From the NCBI RefSeq assembly GCF_000743575.1, contig NZ_JQGC01000011.1, positions 29,547-93,546 of the forward strand: a stretch of DNA of 64,000 nt, read 5' to 3'. The DNA is from Devosia riboflavina (GTDB lineage: Bacteria; Pseudomonadota; Alphaproteobacteria; Rhizobiales; Devosiaceae). Shown here piece by piece: positions 26,693-35,576 of the stretch. The notes beneath the pieces were generated by a model. The model saw nothing but the letters and a program-made list of their open reading frames with translations, had not been told where the DNA came from and searched no databases. The position numbers and the translations under genes were made by a program. The number at the start of each line of letters is the position of its first letter. The stretch's first letter is position 1.

Positions 26693-27550
26693 ATGCGGTT
26701 TCTAGTCATGGCAATTACTCTGCTGGCACTCTTGCTGGGTGGAAGTTCGGCCGCGCTGGCGCAGAAGACGAAAACCAAATCCACAACCGAGCAGAGCCAG
26801 ACAACCAATCTCGATCCCAATGATCCCGAAGACCTCGACGAGATCGTTGCCGAGGCCGACGCTGCCTATTTCGCCGACAATGGCGGGGATCCCGACTATG
26901 CCTATGCTTTCGAGATGTATTCTCTCGCCGCCAATGCAGGCGATGCCTATTCGATGAACCGGCTGGCGCTGATGTATGACCGCGGCGAGCATGTCGACCA
27001 GGATTTTTACGAAGCCTTCGACTGGTACATGAAGGCCGCCGAGGCCGGTCTTCCGGCCGCCATGAGCAATGTCGCGAGCATGTATCGCCTGGGCGAAGGC
27101 GTGGGCCAGGACTATGACGCGGCCATGGAGTGGTTCCGCAAGGCCGCGGACAACGACTATTCCTATGCGCTTTATGCCATTGGTGAACTTTATCTCGGCG
27201 GCCACGGCGTCGCCAAGGACGCGACGGAGGCGGCCGCCTGGTATCAGCGCGCCGCAGATGCCGGCGAGCCCAATGGCCAATGGGCCCTGGCCCTGCGCTA
27301 TCTCTATGGCGACGGAGTGGCCATGGATTCGCGCAAGGCCGGCGACCTCGCCTATCTGGCGCTCGTCAACGGGCTCGATATCGCTCTCGACGAACTCAAG
27401 GAAATCGGCTCGGCCGAGACCTCGCCCAATTTCCGCCGCCGCATCCAGGAATTGCTCAAGAGCGACGGCTTCTACAATGGCACGATCGACGGCAGCTTTG
27501 GGCCGCAGACCATGCGCGCCGTGGAAGCCGCATTCGGCAGTGAGCTCTAG
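26693..27550 (+). CDS. Secreted Sel1-repeat protein with peptidoglycan-binding C terminus
   Basis: 285 residues. A signal peptide (about 1-24) is followed by a short polar linker, then four or five Sel1/TPR-like repeats of 36 residues (e.g. YSMNRLALMYDRGEHVDQDFYEAFDWY). The C terminus, IQELLKSDGFYNGTIDGSF, then GPQTMRAVEAAF, is a peptidoglycan-binding domain 1. It probably acts in the periplasm at the cell wall. GGGAGG precedes the ATG. It overlaps the convergent TSUP gene by 4 nt. Confidence 0.85.
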   Translation: MRFLVMAITLLALLLGGSSAALAQKTKTKSTTEQSQTTNLDPNDPEDLDEIVAEADAAYFADNGGDPDYAYAFEMYSLAANAGDAYSMNRLALMYDRGEHVDQDFYEAFDWYMKAAEAGLPAAMSNVASMYRLGEGVGQDYDAAMEWFRKAADNDYSYALYAIGELYLGGHGVAKDATEAAAWYQRAADAGEPNGQWALALRYLYGDGVAMDSRKAGDLAYLALVNGLDIALDELKEIGSAETSPNFRRRIQELLKSDGFYNGTIDGSFGPQTMRAVEAAFGSEL

Positions 27551-28296
27551 GGCCAGACGATCAGCTTGATCGCCATAGCGATGGAAATCACCACGACCAG
27601 CGGGCGGATCAGCTTTGCGCCGAAGCGGATGCCGGCATGGGCGCCGACATAGCCGCCGATGATCTGGCCCACTGCCATGCACATCACTGCTGGCCAGACG
27701 ACGTCGCCGCTGGGAATGAAGATGGTCAGGGCTGCAAGGTTCGACGTCATGTTGAGCAGCTTGGTATTGCCGGCAGCGCGGGTCACGCCGAGACCAAAGA
27801 GCAGCACAAAGCCGATGGTGAAGAACGAGCCCGTGCCGGGACCAAAGACACCGTCATAAAAGCCGACGACAAAGCCGAGCAGCGGCACCCATTTGGGAAA
27901 GGCAAGACGCGAGGTCCGATCGGCATCCGACAGATTGGGCGCGAAAAGGAAGTAGAGCGCCACGCCGATCAGGGCCACAGGGACGGCGAGATTGAGGAAC
28001 GTCGTATCGATCTGCTTGACCGTCAGCGCACCGATGAGACTGCCAGCATAGGTGACAGCGATCGACGGGATCAGCGCCTTGAACGAGACAAAGCCTTTCC
28101 GCCAATAGGTGTAGGTCGCCATGGCGGTGCCGATGACCGACTGCATCTTGTTGGTGGCAAGGGCCGCGATGGGCGGCAGGCCGGCCGAAAGCAGAGCCGG
28201 AACGGTGAGCATGCCGCCACCGCCGGCGACAGCGTCAACGAAGCCCGCGAGAAGGCCGACGCCGCCAAGGGCAATAAGGGTGATGGGATCGAGCAT
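27547..28296 (-). CDS. TSUP (TauE/SafE) family sulfite/organosulfonate permease
   Basis: 249 residues, eight hydrophobic segments. GFVDAVAGGGGMLTVPAL and FYDGVFGPGTGSFF are the two TSUP signature repeats. Substrate unknown. It starts 12 nt after the hisG stop and could be the last gene of that operon. Confidence 0.88.
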   Translation of the reverse strand: MLDPITLIALGGVGLLAGFVDAVAGGGGMLTVPALLSAGLPPIAALATNKMQSVIGTAMATYTYWRKGFVSFKALIPSIAVTYAGSLIGALTVKQIDTTFLNLAVPVALIGVALYFLFAPNLSDADRTSRLAFPKWVPLLGFVVGFYDGVFGPGTGSFFTIGFVLLFGLGVTRAAGNTKLLNMTSNLAALTIFIPSGDVVWPAVMCMAVGQIIGGYVGAHAGIRFGAKLIRPLVVVISIAMAIKLIVWP

Positions 28297-28308
28297 TTGT
28301 AGGTCGGA

Positions 28309-29013
28309 CTAGAGCGGTTCAGCGGCAAGCTGAGTGAGAAGAGAATTAAGTTTCTTCTTCTTTTCCCCAGGCCAATCAGCGGTCCTGGAAACGATCAGAT
28401 TGGCCTCGCTCTTGAGCATCACGCCATCGTCGAGCACACGCAGGCCGTTGGCAGCGAGGGTCGAACCGGTGGAAGTGATATCAACGACGATATCGGCCAC
28501 GCCCGAGGCCGGTGCAGCCTCAGTGGCACCAAGACTTTCGACAATCCGGTATTCCGCGATACCTGCCCGCGCAAAGTGCTGGCGGGTAATGGTGATGTAC
28601 TTCGTCGCGATGCGCAACCAGCGCTTGTGGCGGCTGCGGAAGTCCGAGGCGACATCAGCGAGATCATGCAGATGCGTGACGTCGATCCAGGCTTCGGGCA
28701 CGGCAATGACGACGTCGGCGTGGCCGAATTCGAGTGGACGGGCGAAGTGGACGCTGTCCGGTCCGGTTTCGCTGGTCTCGTGGATGAGATCGCGCCCGGT
28801 GACGCCGATATCGATATTGCCGCGGATCAGTTCGCGCGCGATTTCCGAGGCAGGGAAGAAGCGTACGGTGACGTCAGGTTCGCCTTCCATGACGCCGAGA
28901 TAGGACCGGGCGCCACCGGGACGGGAAATGGTGAGACCGCGGGCGGCGAACCATTCGCGGGTGAGCTCTTCAAGACGCCCCTTGGAGGGCACGGCGAGAG
29001 TAATGCCCGTCAT
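28309..29013 (-). CDS. hisG: ATP phosphoribosyltransferase, short form HisG
   Basis: 234 residues starting MTGITLAVPSKGRL. GVTGRDLI, DIVVDITSTGSTL and the missing C-terminal regulatory domain identify the short (HisG_S) form, which needs HisZ to work. First committed step of histidine synthesis. The start overlaps the hisZ stop as ATGA; a 14-codon in-frame extension is rejected. Confidence 0.95.
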   Translation of the reverse strand: MTGITLAVPSKGRLEELTREWFAARGLTISRPGGARSYLGVMEGEPDVTVRFFPASEIARELIRGNIDIGVTGRDLIHETSETGPDSVHFARPLEFGHADVVIAVPEAWIDVTHLHDLADVASDFRSRHKRWLRIATKYITITRQHFARAGIAEYRIVESLGATEAAPASGVADIVVDITSTGSTLAANGLRVLDDGVMLKSEANLIVSRTADWPGEKKKKLNSLLTQLAAEPL

Positions 29014-30074
29014 GCCGAGACCTCCGCTTCCAAGCGATCGACCCAAAGTGCGCAACCCGAGGCCGCGATGGGCGCGGTGGCGCCAAGACGTTCCAGCAGC
29101 CGATCATATTGTCCGCCCGAGGCGAGCACTGCACCGTTCCGACCGGTCATTTCGAAGACGATGCCGGTGTAATAATCGAGGCGCGGCGAAAAACCGGCAT
29201 CGAAGCTGACCTGCGCTTCGCCGAGCTTGTCGAGATGGCGGCGAATGGCGCGGATGGGAGCACCGAGCATGAGCTTGTGGCTTTCCGCCAAAGCTTCGAT
29301 CTGGCGCAGGGCCGAGAGCACATCGCCGGAAATGGCGAGATAGTCGCGCAGCAGTTTCAGCGTCTGGGCCGGCACATGGGCGGCATCGAGCGCCTGCTGT
29401 TCGAGATAGCGATCGGCGATTTCCTCCGGCGTGCGGCCTTCGGAGAGGCTGAGGCCAGAGGACACCATGCGAGCCGTAACATCTTCGATCAGCACATCGC
29501 GCGCGGGCTGCTCCTGCCGCGGCGCGTCGGGCGCAGCTTCGAGCCGCGCCAGCAGGCGTTCCATGGCTTCTGTGTGGCCAAAACGGTGCCGAATGCGGGG
29601 GCGCCAGGCGGCCGGCATATCGGCTTGCACCAGCAGCGCTTCGAAAAGGCCAACACCGCCGAGACGAATGCGGGTGGGCAGGCCATAAATGGAGAGGGCG
29701 GCCCGAGCGAACGTAAAGACCTGGTCGAGCGCCACTTCGCCATTGGTTTGCGCCAGCAGTTCTATGCCGGCCTGATCGAATTCAGCGGGGCCGGTTTCGC
29801 GCTGGCGGAAGATCGGCCCGAGATAAGTAAAGGCCGCGGGCTGGCGCGTACCATCAGCGATGTAATCGCGCACGATGGGCAGGGTGAATTCGGGCCGCAG
29901 GCAGTGTTCGGCGCCGGTCAGGTCGGCAGTGAGCAGCAGGCGGCGGCCGAATTCCTCGCCGGCGAGATCGAAATAAGGATCGGCCGGCAAGAGCAGCGGC
30001 GGCGTCGCCCGGCAGCCGCCCTGGGCTTCGACAAGGGCTTCGAGCTGGGCCCGTCGCATCGCGGCGTTAGTCAT
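29010..30074 (-). CDS. hisZ: ATP phosphoribosyltransferase regulatory subunit HisZ
   Basis: 354 residues. A HisRS-like fold with YFDLAGEEFGRRLLLTADLT, LRPEFTLPIVRDYIADG and FRQRETGPAEFDQAG, but without the aminoacylation core. It pairs with the short HisG for allosteric control by histidine. It lies 25 nt after hisS and its stop overlaps hisG. Confidence 0.93.
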   Translation of the reverse strand: MTNAAMRRAQLEALVEAQGGCRATPPLLLPADPYFDLAGEEFGRRLLLTADLTGAEHCLRPEFTLPIVRDYIADGTRQPAAFTYLGPIFRQRETGPAEFDQAGIELLAQTNGEVALDQVFTFARAALSIYGLPTRIRLGGVGLFEALLVQADMPAAWRPRIRHRFGHTEAMERLLARLEAAPDAPRQEQPARDVLIEDVTARMVSSGLSLSEGRTPEEIADRYLEQQALDAAHVPAQTLKLLRDYLAISGDVLSALRQIEALAESHKLMLGAPIRAIRRHLDKLGEAQVSFDAGFSPRLDYYTGIVFEMTGRNGAVLASGGQYDRLLERLGATAPIAASGCALWVDRLEAEVSA

Positions 30075-30099
30075 GACTCCAGCCCCCGCCGAAAAAGCA

Positions 30100-31518
30100 T
30101 CACTGCTCGCTCAAGAGTTTTTGGATGGCAGAAACCAGGTCTTCGCGCTTGACCTCGAACTGACCGGGGCGTGCGGCCTTCCATTCGGCATTGTCGGTAA
30201 TGCCTTCTGCCGCCTGCTTGCCGGCCACGAGATCCTTGATCTGCAAAATGCCCTGCTCGCGCTCCTGGCTACCCTCGATGATGACGGCAGGTGCGTTGCG
30301 CTTGTCGGCATAGGAGACCTGCTTGCCAAAATTCTTGGTGGAGCCAAGAAACATTTCGGCGCGGATACCGGCTTTTCGCAATTCGGAGACCATGGCCTGG
30401 TAGCGAGCCGTCTGGTCCTTGTCCATGACGAGGACGACGACGGGACCAACAGGCTCCTTCGAGCCGAGATTGCCGGTCAGCTTCAGCGCATTGGCGAGAC
30501 GCGACACGCCAATGGAGAAACCGGTGGCCGGAACAGGTTCGCGGCGGAAGCGGGAGACAAGGCCATCATAACGGCCACCGCCACCGACGGAGCCGAAGAC
30601 AACATCCTGGCCCTTTTCGTTTTGTACCTTGAAGGTCAGTTCGATCTCGAAGACAGGGCCGGTATAATATTCGAGGCCGCGGACGACGGAGGGGTCGATC
30701 TTGATCTTGTCGGTGCCGTAGCCGGCGGCATCAAAGAGCGCCTGCATGGTATTAAGTTCGGCAACGCCCTCATTGTCGGCGGGCGGCTTGCCGGCGACAT
30801 AGTCGAGCACCACGGCGGCCTGCGCATCGGTGAGACCGGCGCCCTTGGTGAAGTCGCCGCTTTCGTCCTTGCGGCCGGCGCCAAGCAGCAGTTTGACGCC
30901 TTCAGGGCCGAACTTGTCGAGCTTGTCGACGGCGCGGAGCACACTCAGCTTCTGTTCGTCCGAGGTCACGCCGGCCGCTTCAAGCACGCCGTCGAGCACC
31001 TTGCGATTGTTGACGCGCACGACATATTTGCCGCCGAGCCCCAGCGCATCCATGACGTCGGCCATCATCATGCACATTTCAGCGTCGGCTTCGGCGCCTG
31101 GTGCACCGACCGTGTCGGCGTCGAACTGCATGAACTGGCGGAAACGGCCCGGGCCGGGCTTTTCGTTGCGGAACACATAGCCCTGCCGATACGAGCGATA
31201 GGGCTTTGGCAGCGTCTCGAAATTCTCGGCAAAATAGCGGGCGAGCGGCGCTGTGAGATCGTAGCGCAGGCTCATCCACTGCTCATCATCGTCCTGCAGC
31301 GAGAAGACGCCGGCATTGGGCCGGTCTGTATCGGGCAGGAATTTGCCGAGTGTTTCAGTGAATTCGAACAGCGGGGTTTCGACGGGGTCGAAGCCATAGC
31401 GCTCATAAACCCTACGGATCGTCTCGATCATCTGGCCGACAGCAGCGATATCGCCGGGCGTGCGGTCTTCAAAACCGCGCGGCAGGCGGGGGTTTATCAG
31501 CTTGGTCTTTTCGGTCAT
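30100..31518 (-). CDS. hisS: Histidyl-tRNA synthetase
   Basis: 472 residues from [20 protein letters not shown]; a 56-codon in-frame extension is rejected. Class II motif 2 is [20 protein letters not shown], and the HisA block [13 protein letters not shown] and motif 3 [10 protein letters not shown] are present. The enzyme charges tRNA-His, itself encoded at 35197-35273. Confidence 0.97.
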   Translation of the reverse strand: MTEKTKLINPRLPRGFEDRTPGDIAAVGQMIETIRRVYERYGFDPVETPLFEFTETLGKFLPDTDRPNAGVFSLQDDDEQWMSLRYDLTAPLARYFAENFETLPKPYRSYRQGYVFRNEKPGPGRFRQFMQFDADTVGAPGAEADAEMCMMMADVMDALGLGGKYVVRVNNRKVLDGVLEAAGVTSDEQKLSVLRAVDKLDKFGPEGVKLLLGAGRKDESGDFTKGAGLTDAQAAVVLDYVAGKPPADNEGVAELNTMQALFDAAGYGTDKIKIDPSVVRGLEYYTGPVFEIELTFKVQNEKGQDVVFGSVGGGGRYDGLVSRFRREPVPATGFSIGVSRLANALKLTGNLGSKEPVGPVVVLVMDKDQTARYQAMVSELRKAGIRAEMFLGSTKNFGKQVSYADKRNAPAVIIEGSQEREQGILQIKDLVAGKQAAEGITDNAEWKAARPGQFEVKREDLVSAIQKLLSEQ

Positions 31519-31692
31519 CGGAACAACTCTGGGAGGCGGGCGCAGGCTAAGGTTTCGCGCACTGCGGAGCGCACAAAGACCTTTCCCCCTTCGGGACCCC
31601 TGCTCTAGCCCATCGGTTTTGGGGAAACAACAGGTTGGACAGCTATTGGTGGGCTGGCAGCGGCCGGGGAGGTCCCCGGCCGCCAAGGGCGC

Positions 31693-31953
31693 TCACGTCA
31701 GCCTCCGGCCTTTTCGATGCGGAATCAGAGAGGCCGTAGGAATGGTGTGCCACTGGATGGGTTCTGCGACCGGCGGCAGGCCGACATCTTCCCGCAGGTA
31801 AGCGGGCAGTTCGGACGGCACGCGGGGCCGGTTCCACCAGGCGCCGAGTGCTGCGGCCAGCACCGGCACGAGACCGCGCTGGTGCACGGCATCGGCGATG
31901 GAGAATTCAAGGCGCAGCACGACGCTGCGCTCGGAAAGCGCGTTTGGAGACAT
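31693..31953 (-). CDS. Small DUF1127-like protein
   Basis: 86 residues from MSPNALSERSVVLR, with GGAG 7 nt before the ATG. The end of the sequence, WWNRPRVPSELPAYLREDVG, resembles the YjiS/DUF1127 motif (L..L...L.RDIG) found in small proteins tied to RNA metabolism in this group, but only weakly. Unknown function otherwise. Confidence 0.5.
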   Translation of the reverse strand: MSPNALSERSVVLRLEFSIADAVHQRGLVPVLAAALGAWWNRPRVPSELPAYLREDVGLPPVAEPIQWHTIPTASLIPHRKGRRLT

Positions 31954-32425
31954 CTTTTGCTCCGGCAAGGGGCAACCCTGCCGGCCTCATTGGTTATGAA
32001 GGAAGGAAAAAAGCGGAGAACGGACGCAATACGAGTCGGTCTACGCTTCAGCAGGAGTTGGACGATCCGCGGGCAAAGAACCCGGAAGACTTACCGAAGG
32101 CTGGATCAGCCTTGTACCGGACCTCGGTTGGTACGGGTAAGATGATGCCAATTCCCCGAATGGCGGACAAACATGGCTTTCATGTAAAGTGCCTCCCTCG
32201 GTTGGCAGATGCGGACATTGGGCTTCTAGATCGCGCGTCCGTGATCGGCAAGCGCAAAGTGGGACAGTCTGTCGCAGGCCGCAGTCGTGTTGCTTCGGAG
32301 CAACAGAACGGGCCGAGGCCTTAACCGCCTGCTAACTCTCATTTCTATCCCTTCCTTTACCATGCCGATTGACCGGTCCTTGGGGCTTCATGGGCACAAT
32401 TGGCCGCGGTGCCAAAGGGAGCTCG
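31954..32425. other. About 470 bp without a recognised gene
   Basis: Low ORF content in all frames. A hairpin TGTTGCT-TCGG-AGCAACA, with a stable UUCG-like loop, is near 32287-32304. Otherwise I see only the 5' region of the L,D-transpeptidase and of the DUF1127-like gene. A small RNA is possible. Confidence 0.4.
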
Positions 32426-33061
32426 ATGGTCATGGTCAAGACAATGCGGTTGGTTGGTCTGGGTTTTGCGGTGGCGGCGATGATGCTGTCCCAGGTCGCG
32501 CCCGGCTTTGCAGATTCCCGTTTCCAGCCCGGCTGGCGCTTTGCGCCGCCGCCCGGCATCACGCTGACCAATCAACGTCCGCGCCACGCGCTGGCGCTGC
32601 AGGCCAGTGGCCAGGTGCAGCCTCTTTATCTGCGGCAGGTAGTTTCCTATCCGACCGGTGAGCGCTCCGGCACGATCGTCGTCGATACCTCGTCGCACTT
32701 CCTCTATTTCGTCCTTGGCGACGGGCGGGCGCTGCGCTACGGCATCGGCGTTGCCCGCGATGGCTTTGAATGGAGCGGCACCCATCGCGTCTCGCGAAAA
32801 GCCGAATGGCCAGGCTGGACGCCGCCGGCCGAAATGCGCAAGCGCCAGCCGGGCCTGCCGGCGCATATGGAAGGCGGCCCCAACAATCCACTCGGCGCCC
32901 GCGCGCTTTATCTCGGCTCGACCCTTTATCGCATCCACGGCACCAACGAGCCCTGGAGCATCGGGCAGAACGTTTCCTCCGGCTGCATCCGCATGACCAA
33001 CGAAGACGTGATCGATCTCTACGGTCGTGTGCAATTGAACACAAAAGTGGTGGTTCTTTAG
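32426..33061 (+). CDS. L,D-transpeptidase (YkuD domain)
   Basis: 211 residues. A signal peptide (about 1-31, ending PGFADS) precedes the YkuD domain with the catalytic motif HGTNEPWSIGQNVSSGCIRM (His and Cys). It cross-links peptidoglycan or attaches proteins to it in the periplasm. The start at 32426 follows GGGAG; a start 57 nt upstream is unlikely. The next gene is 50 nt downstream. Confidence 0.92.
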   Translation: MVMVKTMRLVGLGFAVAAMMLSQVAPGFADSRFQPGWRFAPPPGITLTNQRPRHALALQASGQVQPLYLRQVVSYPTGERSGTIVVDTSSHFLYFVLGDGRALRYGIGVARDGFEWSGTHRVSRKAEWPGWTPPAEMRKRQPGLPAHMEGGPNNPLGARALYLGSTLYRIHGTNEPWSIGQNVSSGCIRMTNEDVIDLYGRVQLNTKVVVL

Positions 33062-33110
33062 CAAGGATTTGGCGGCAAAACTGCGAGCACCCGACTGAGG
33101 GAGCTGTCGC

Positions 33111-35147
33111 ATGGCGTCAAAACTGACTTTTCTCTCACCCTTCCGGCGCTTTTTGGCCGACGAGCGTGGCGCCTTTGCCGTCATGTTCGGCGTCATGGCG
33201 ATCGTTCTCGTCGCGCTTGGCGGCGCAGTGGTCGACTATGTCACCCTCGAACAGGGCCGCAACCGGGCCCAGCTCGCGCTTGACGCAGCAGCGCTGGCCC
33301 TGCAGCCGCGCGTTTTCGAGGACGATTTCGATCAGGCGGAAGTTCAAGAACTGGCGCAGGCCTTCCTCAACGAACGCATTGGGCGCAGCGACGTCGTTGC
33401 GGAGATTGTGACGACCCGCGGCAATGAAGAGGAAGGGTCGCTCTATTTTCAGGCGCGCATTAAGGTCCCTACGATCTTTGTCGCCTTGGTCGGCGTGCCG
33501 GAACTCGACGCCGCAATCGAATCGGAAGCAACGCGCAAGAAGCTGGCGCTCGAAGTGGTCATGGTGCTCGATAATTCGGGCTCGATGAAAGACTATGACC
33601 GCATGAAATATTTGAAGCTGGCGGCGCAATGCGCGGCCAATACGCTCTTCTATGACGAGGTCGTGGACGATCCCGACGATCCCAACACCTGCATTCCAGC
33701 CGAGAATGCGCAGCTGGTCGAAAACGTGAAGATCGGCATTGTCCCATTTACGATGTTCGTCAACGTAGGCAACAGCAACAAGAATGCTGCCTGGCTGGAC
33801 ACGACGGGTGCCTCCTCATTGCACTACGACAATTTCGACAACGACGATGACGAAACACGGCTGATCCTGAGCTATCCAAGCACATCGCCGCAATATCAGT
33901 TCCCTTCCCGCATGCAGCTGTTTGCCGCTACCGGTCAGGCATGGCGCGGCTGTGTGGAGGCGCGCCCGCATACCAAATCCGGCACGCTGTCGACCGCATA
34001 TCTCGACACTGATGACACCGCACCGGCAGGTGGCGACACACTTTTTGTACCGCTGTTCTCGCCCGACCTCGTCAACGGAGTTGGCGGCAACAACTACGTG
34101 GCCGACAGCCCTGCCATCTGCGATCGTCCCGCCTATAGCAACACAACGTGCCAACAGGCGCAAAGGCGTACCGGCTGCAACGCCTCAATGAACAATAACA
34201 ACTGTACAACTCAAACCGCGCAGGATCCTGTGCCGGTAGGACCCACCGACTTCTACAGCGATCTGGCATACACCAGGGGCTTTTATGGTGCTCACGCCCC
34301 CTCCTGCAGTTGCCGCACCTGGAGCTCGTGGACGTCATACACTCAGGTCGATACATCGACCGGTAGCAACCGCACGTTCCAGCGCACGCGCAATTGCGTT
34401 GGCGGTGGCTATGTACCGACAGGCCTCAGCAATCGCGAGTTGCAGGAGCGCGTCTGCAAGTACTATGCGGGCTACACTTCTACAGCGTTCTCCAGCGGAC
34501 CAAATGCGGACTGCACGCGAACACCTATCCTGCCTTTGACGAGCAACCCGGCTGATGTCGAAGCCACCATCGAAAACATGACGGCAGAAGGCGGCACGAA
34601 TATCCACGAGGGTACGGTCTGGGGTTTTAGGGCGCTTTCGCCCGGCGCACCATTTACCGAAGGCGCTCCATATGAGGAGGCAACTTCAAAGGTCTTGATC
34701 ATTATGACCGACGGGGAAAACACCGCATACAATCTCAGCAACTACTGCGGCGACACCATGCGCTCGATGAACGGCAACTGCTACAATTCTGCCTATGGGT
34801 TTCCTTACAACTCGGGCAATACCAATGCCGCATCGACAAGCGGAGGCAATATCCAGCGCATGGGACCTCTTGGCACTGCCAACGCCAATCTGGTCACGGA
34901 GATGAACACGCGAACGTCCCAGGCCTGCGCTAACGCCAAAGACCCCGCGACCGCCGGGATTGCCATTTACACAATCGGATTGTCGACTGACTTTGTGAGT
35001 CAGAGCACACCGGCGACGGTACGGGCAATGCTAACCGCCTGCGCCAGTTCGTCCAACCATGCGAAATTCCCGGAGAACCCTTCAGAACTTAAGGCAGTGT
35101 TTGCCGGAATCGCCAACGAACTCTCCGCACTCCGCCTCGCCCTGTAA
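33111..35147 (+). CDS. Tad-type (TadE/TadG-like) VWA-domain protein, 678 residues
   Basis: An N-terminal membrane anchor preceded by FLADERGAFAVMFGVMAIVL marks the TadG/RcpC-like pilus-assembly group, followed by a helical TadE/G region. A VWA domain carries MIDAS DNSGS at about 154-158 and IMTDGEN near 531. Between them lies a Cys/Asn/Ser-rich stretch at about 350-480 with many cysteines, including CRTWSSWTSY and FQRTRNC. That insert, of lower GC than the flanks, is the odd part. Probably an outer-surface or periplasmic protein; no other tad genes are adjacent. Confidence 0.82.
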   Translation: MASKLTFLSPFRRFLADERGAFAVMFGVMAIVLVALGGAVVDYVTLEQGRNRAQLALDAAALALQPRVFEDDFDQAEVQELAQAFLNERIGRSDVVAEIVTTRGNEEEGSLYFQARIKVPTIFVALVGVPELDAAIESEATRKKLALEVVMVLDNSGSMKDYDRMKYLKLAAQCAANTLFYDEVVDDPDDPNTCIPAENAQLVENVKIGIVPFTMFVNVGNSNKNAAWLDTTGASSLHYDNFDNDDDETRLILSYPSTSPQYQFPSRMQLFAATGQAWRGCVEARPHTKSGTLSTAYLDTDDTAPAGGDTLFVPLFSPDLVNGVGGNNYVADSPAICDRPAYSNTTCQQAQRRTGCNASMNNNNCTTQTAQDPVPVGPTDFYSDLAYTRGFYGAHAPSCSCRTWSSWTSYTQVDTSTGSNRTFQRTRNCVGGGYVPTGLSNRELQERVCKYYAGYTSTAFSSGPNADCTRTPILPLTSNPADVEATIENMTAEGGTNIHEGTVWGFRALSPGAPFTEGAPYEEATSKVLIIMTDGENTAYNLSNYCGDTMRSMNGNCYNSAYGFPYNSGNTNAASTSGGNIQRMGPLGTANANLVTEMNTRTSQACANAKDPATAGIAIYTIGLSTDFVSQSTPATVRAMLTACASSSNHAKFPENPSELKAVFAGIANELSALRLAL

Positions 35148-35196
35148 CCACAGGCGTAAGGCGAGTGTAGAGACCGTTCAAATTTTGGGGGGAAGG

Positions 35197-35273
35197 TGGT
35201 ACCGCCTCCCCGGATCGAACGGGGGACCTCTAGATCCACAATCTAGCGCTCTAACCAACTGAGCTAAGGCGGC
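35197..35273 (-). tRNA. tRNA-His (GUG)
   Basis: 77 nt including encoded CCA. The reverse complement has a 7-bp acceptor stem GCCGCCT/AGGCGGT, D arm AGCTCAGTTGGTTAGAGC, anticodon stem CTAGA/TCTAG with loop TTGTGGA giving anticodon GTG, and T arm with GTTCGATC. The discriminator base is A73 and the base before position 1 is T, so there is no G-1, the known alphaproteobacterial exception. Confidence 0.95.
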
Positions 35274-35314
35274 ATATCGCAGTGGCGCCACAGGTGGCTG
35301 CCGAAAGCGGGCGG

Positions 35315-35343
35315 AACATAGGTCGAGATCGTCACAATGACAA
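35315..35343 (-). promoter_or_regulatory. Candidate promoter of tRNA-His
   Basis: Read leftward: TTGTCA, 17-nt spacer, TATGTT, with the tRNA 5' end 41 nt beyond the -10 hexamer. No other gene lies in the 300-bp gap 35274-35576, whose remainder holds no recognised feature. Confidence 0.45.
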
Positions 35344-35576
35344 GCACCGATTTTGCCCCTGTGGACAGATACGAAGGAGCGCGCCTTCAACCAATTGCAG
35401 TGGGGCTTGTGACCATTCCTTAGGACCTCGCATTTAACCATGGCGACGATTGAATGGGCGGGATGCGTGCCACGGGCTGGATTCGTTTTCAGCGGCGCGA
35501 TAATGAAGAACACTTAAAGAACTCTCGAAAATTGTGCCGATCTGGCACAATCACAAATGGCCTCAAAACGCTGTCT

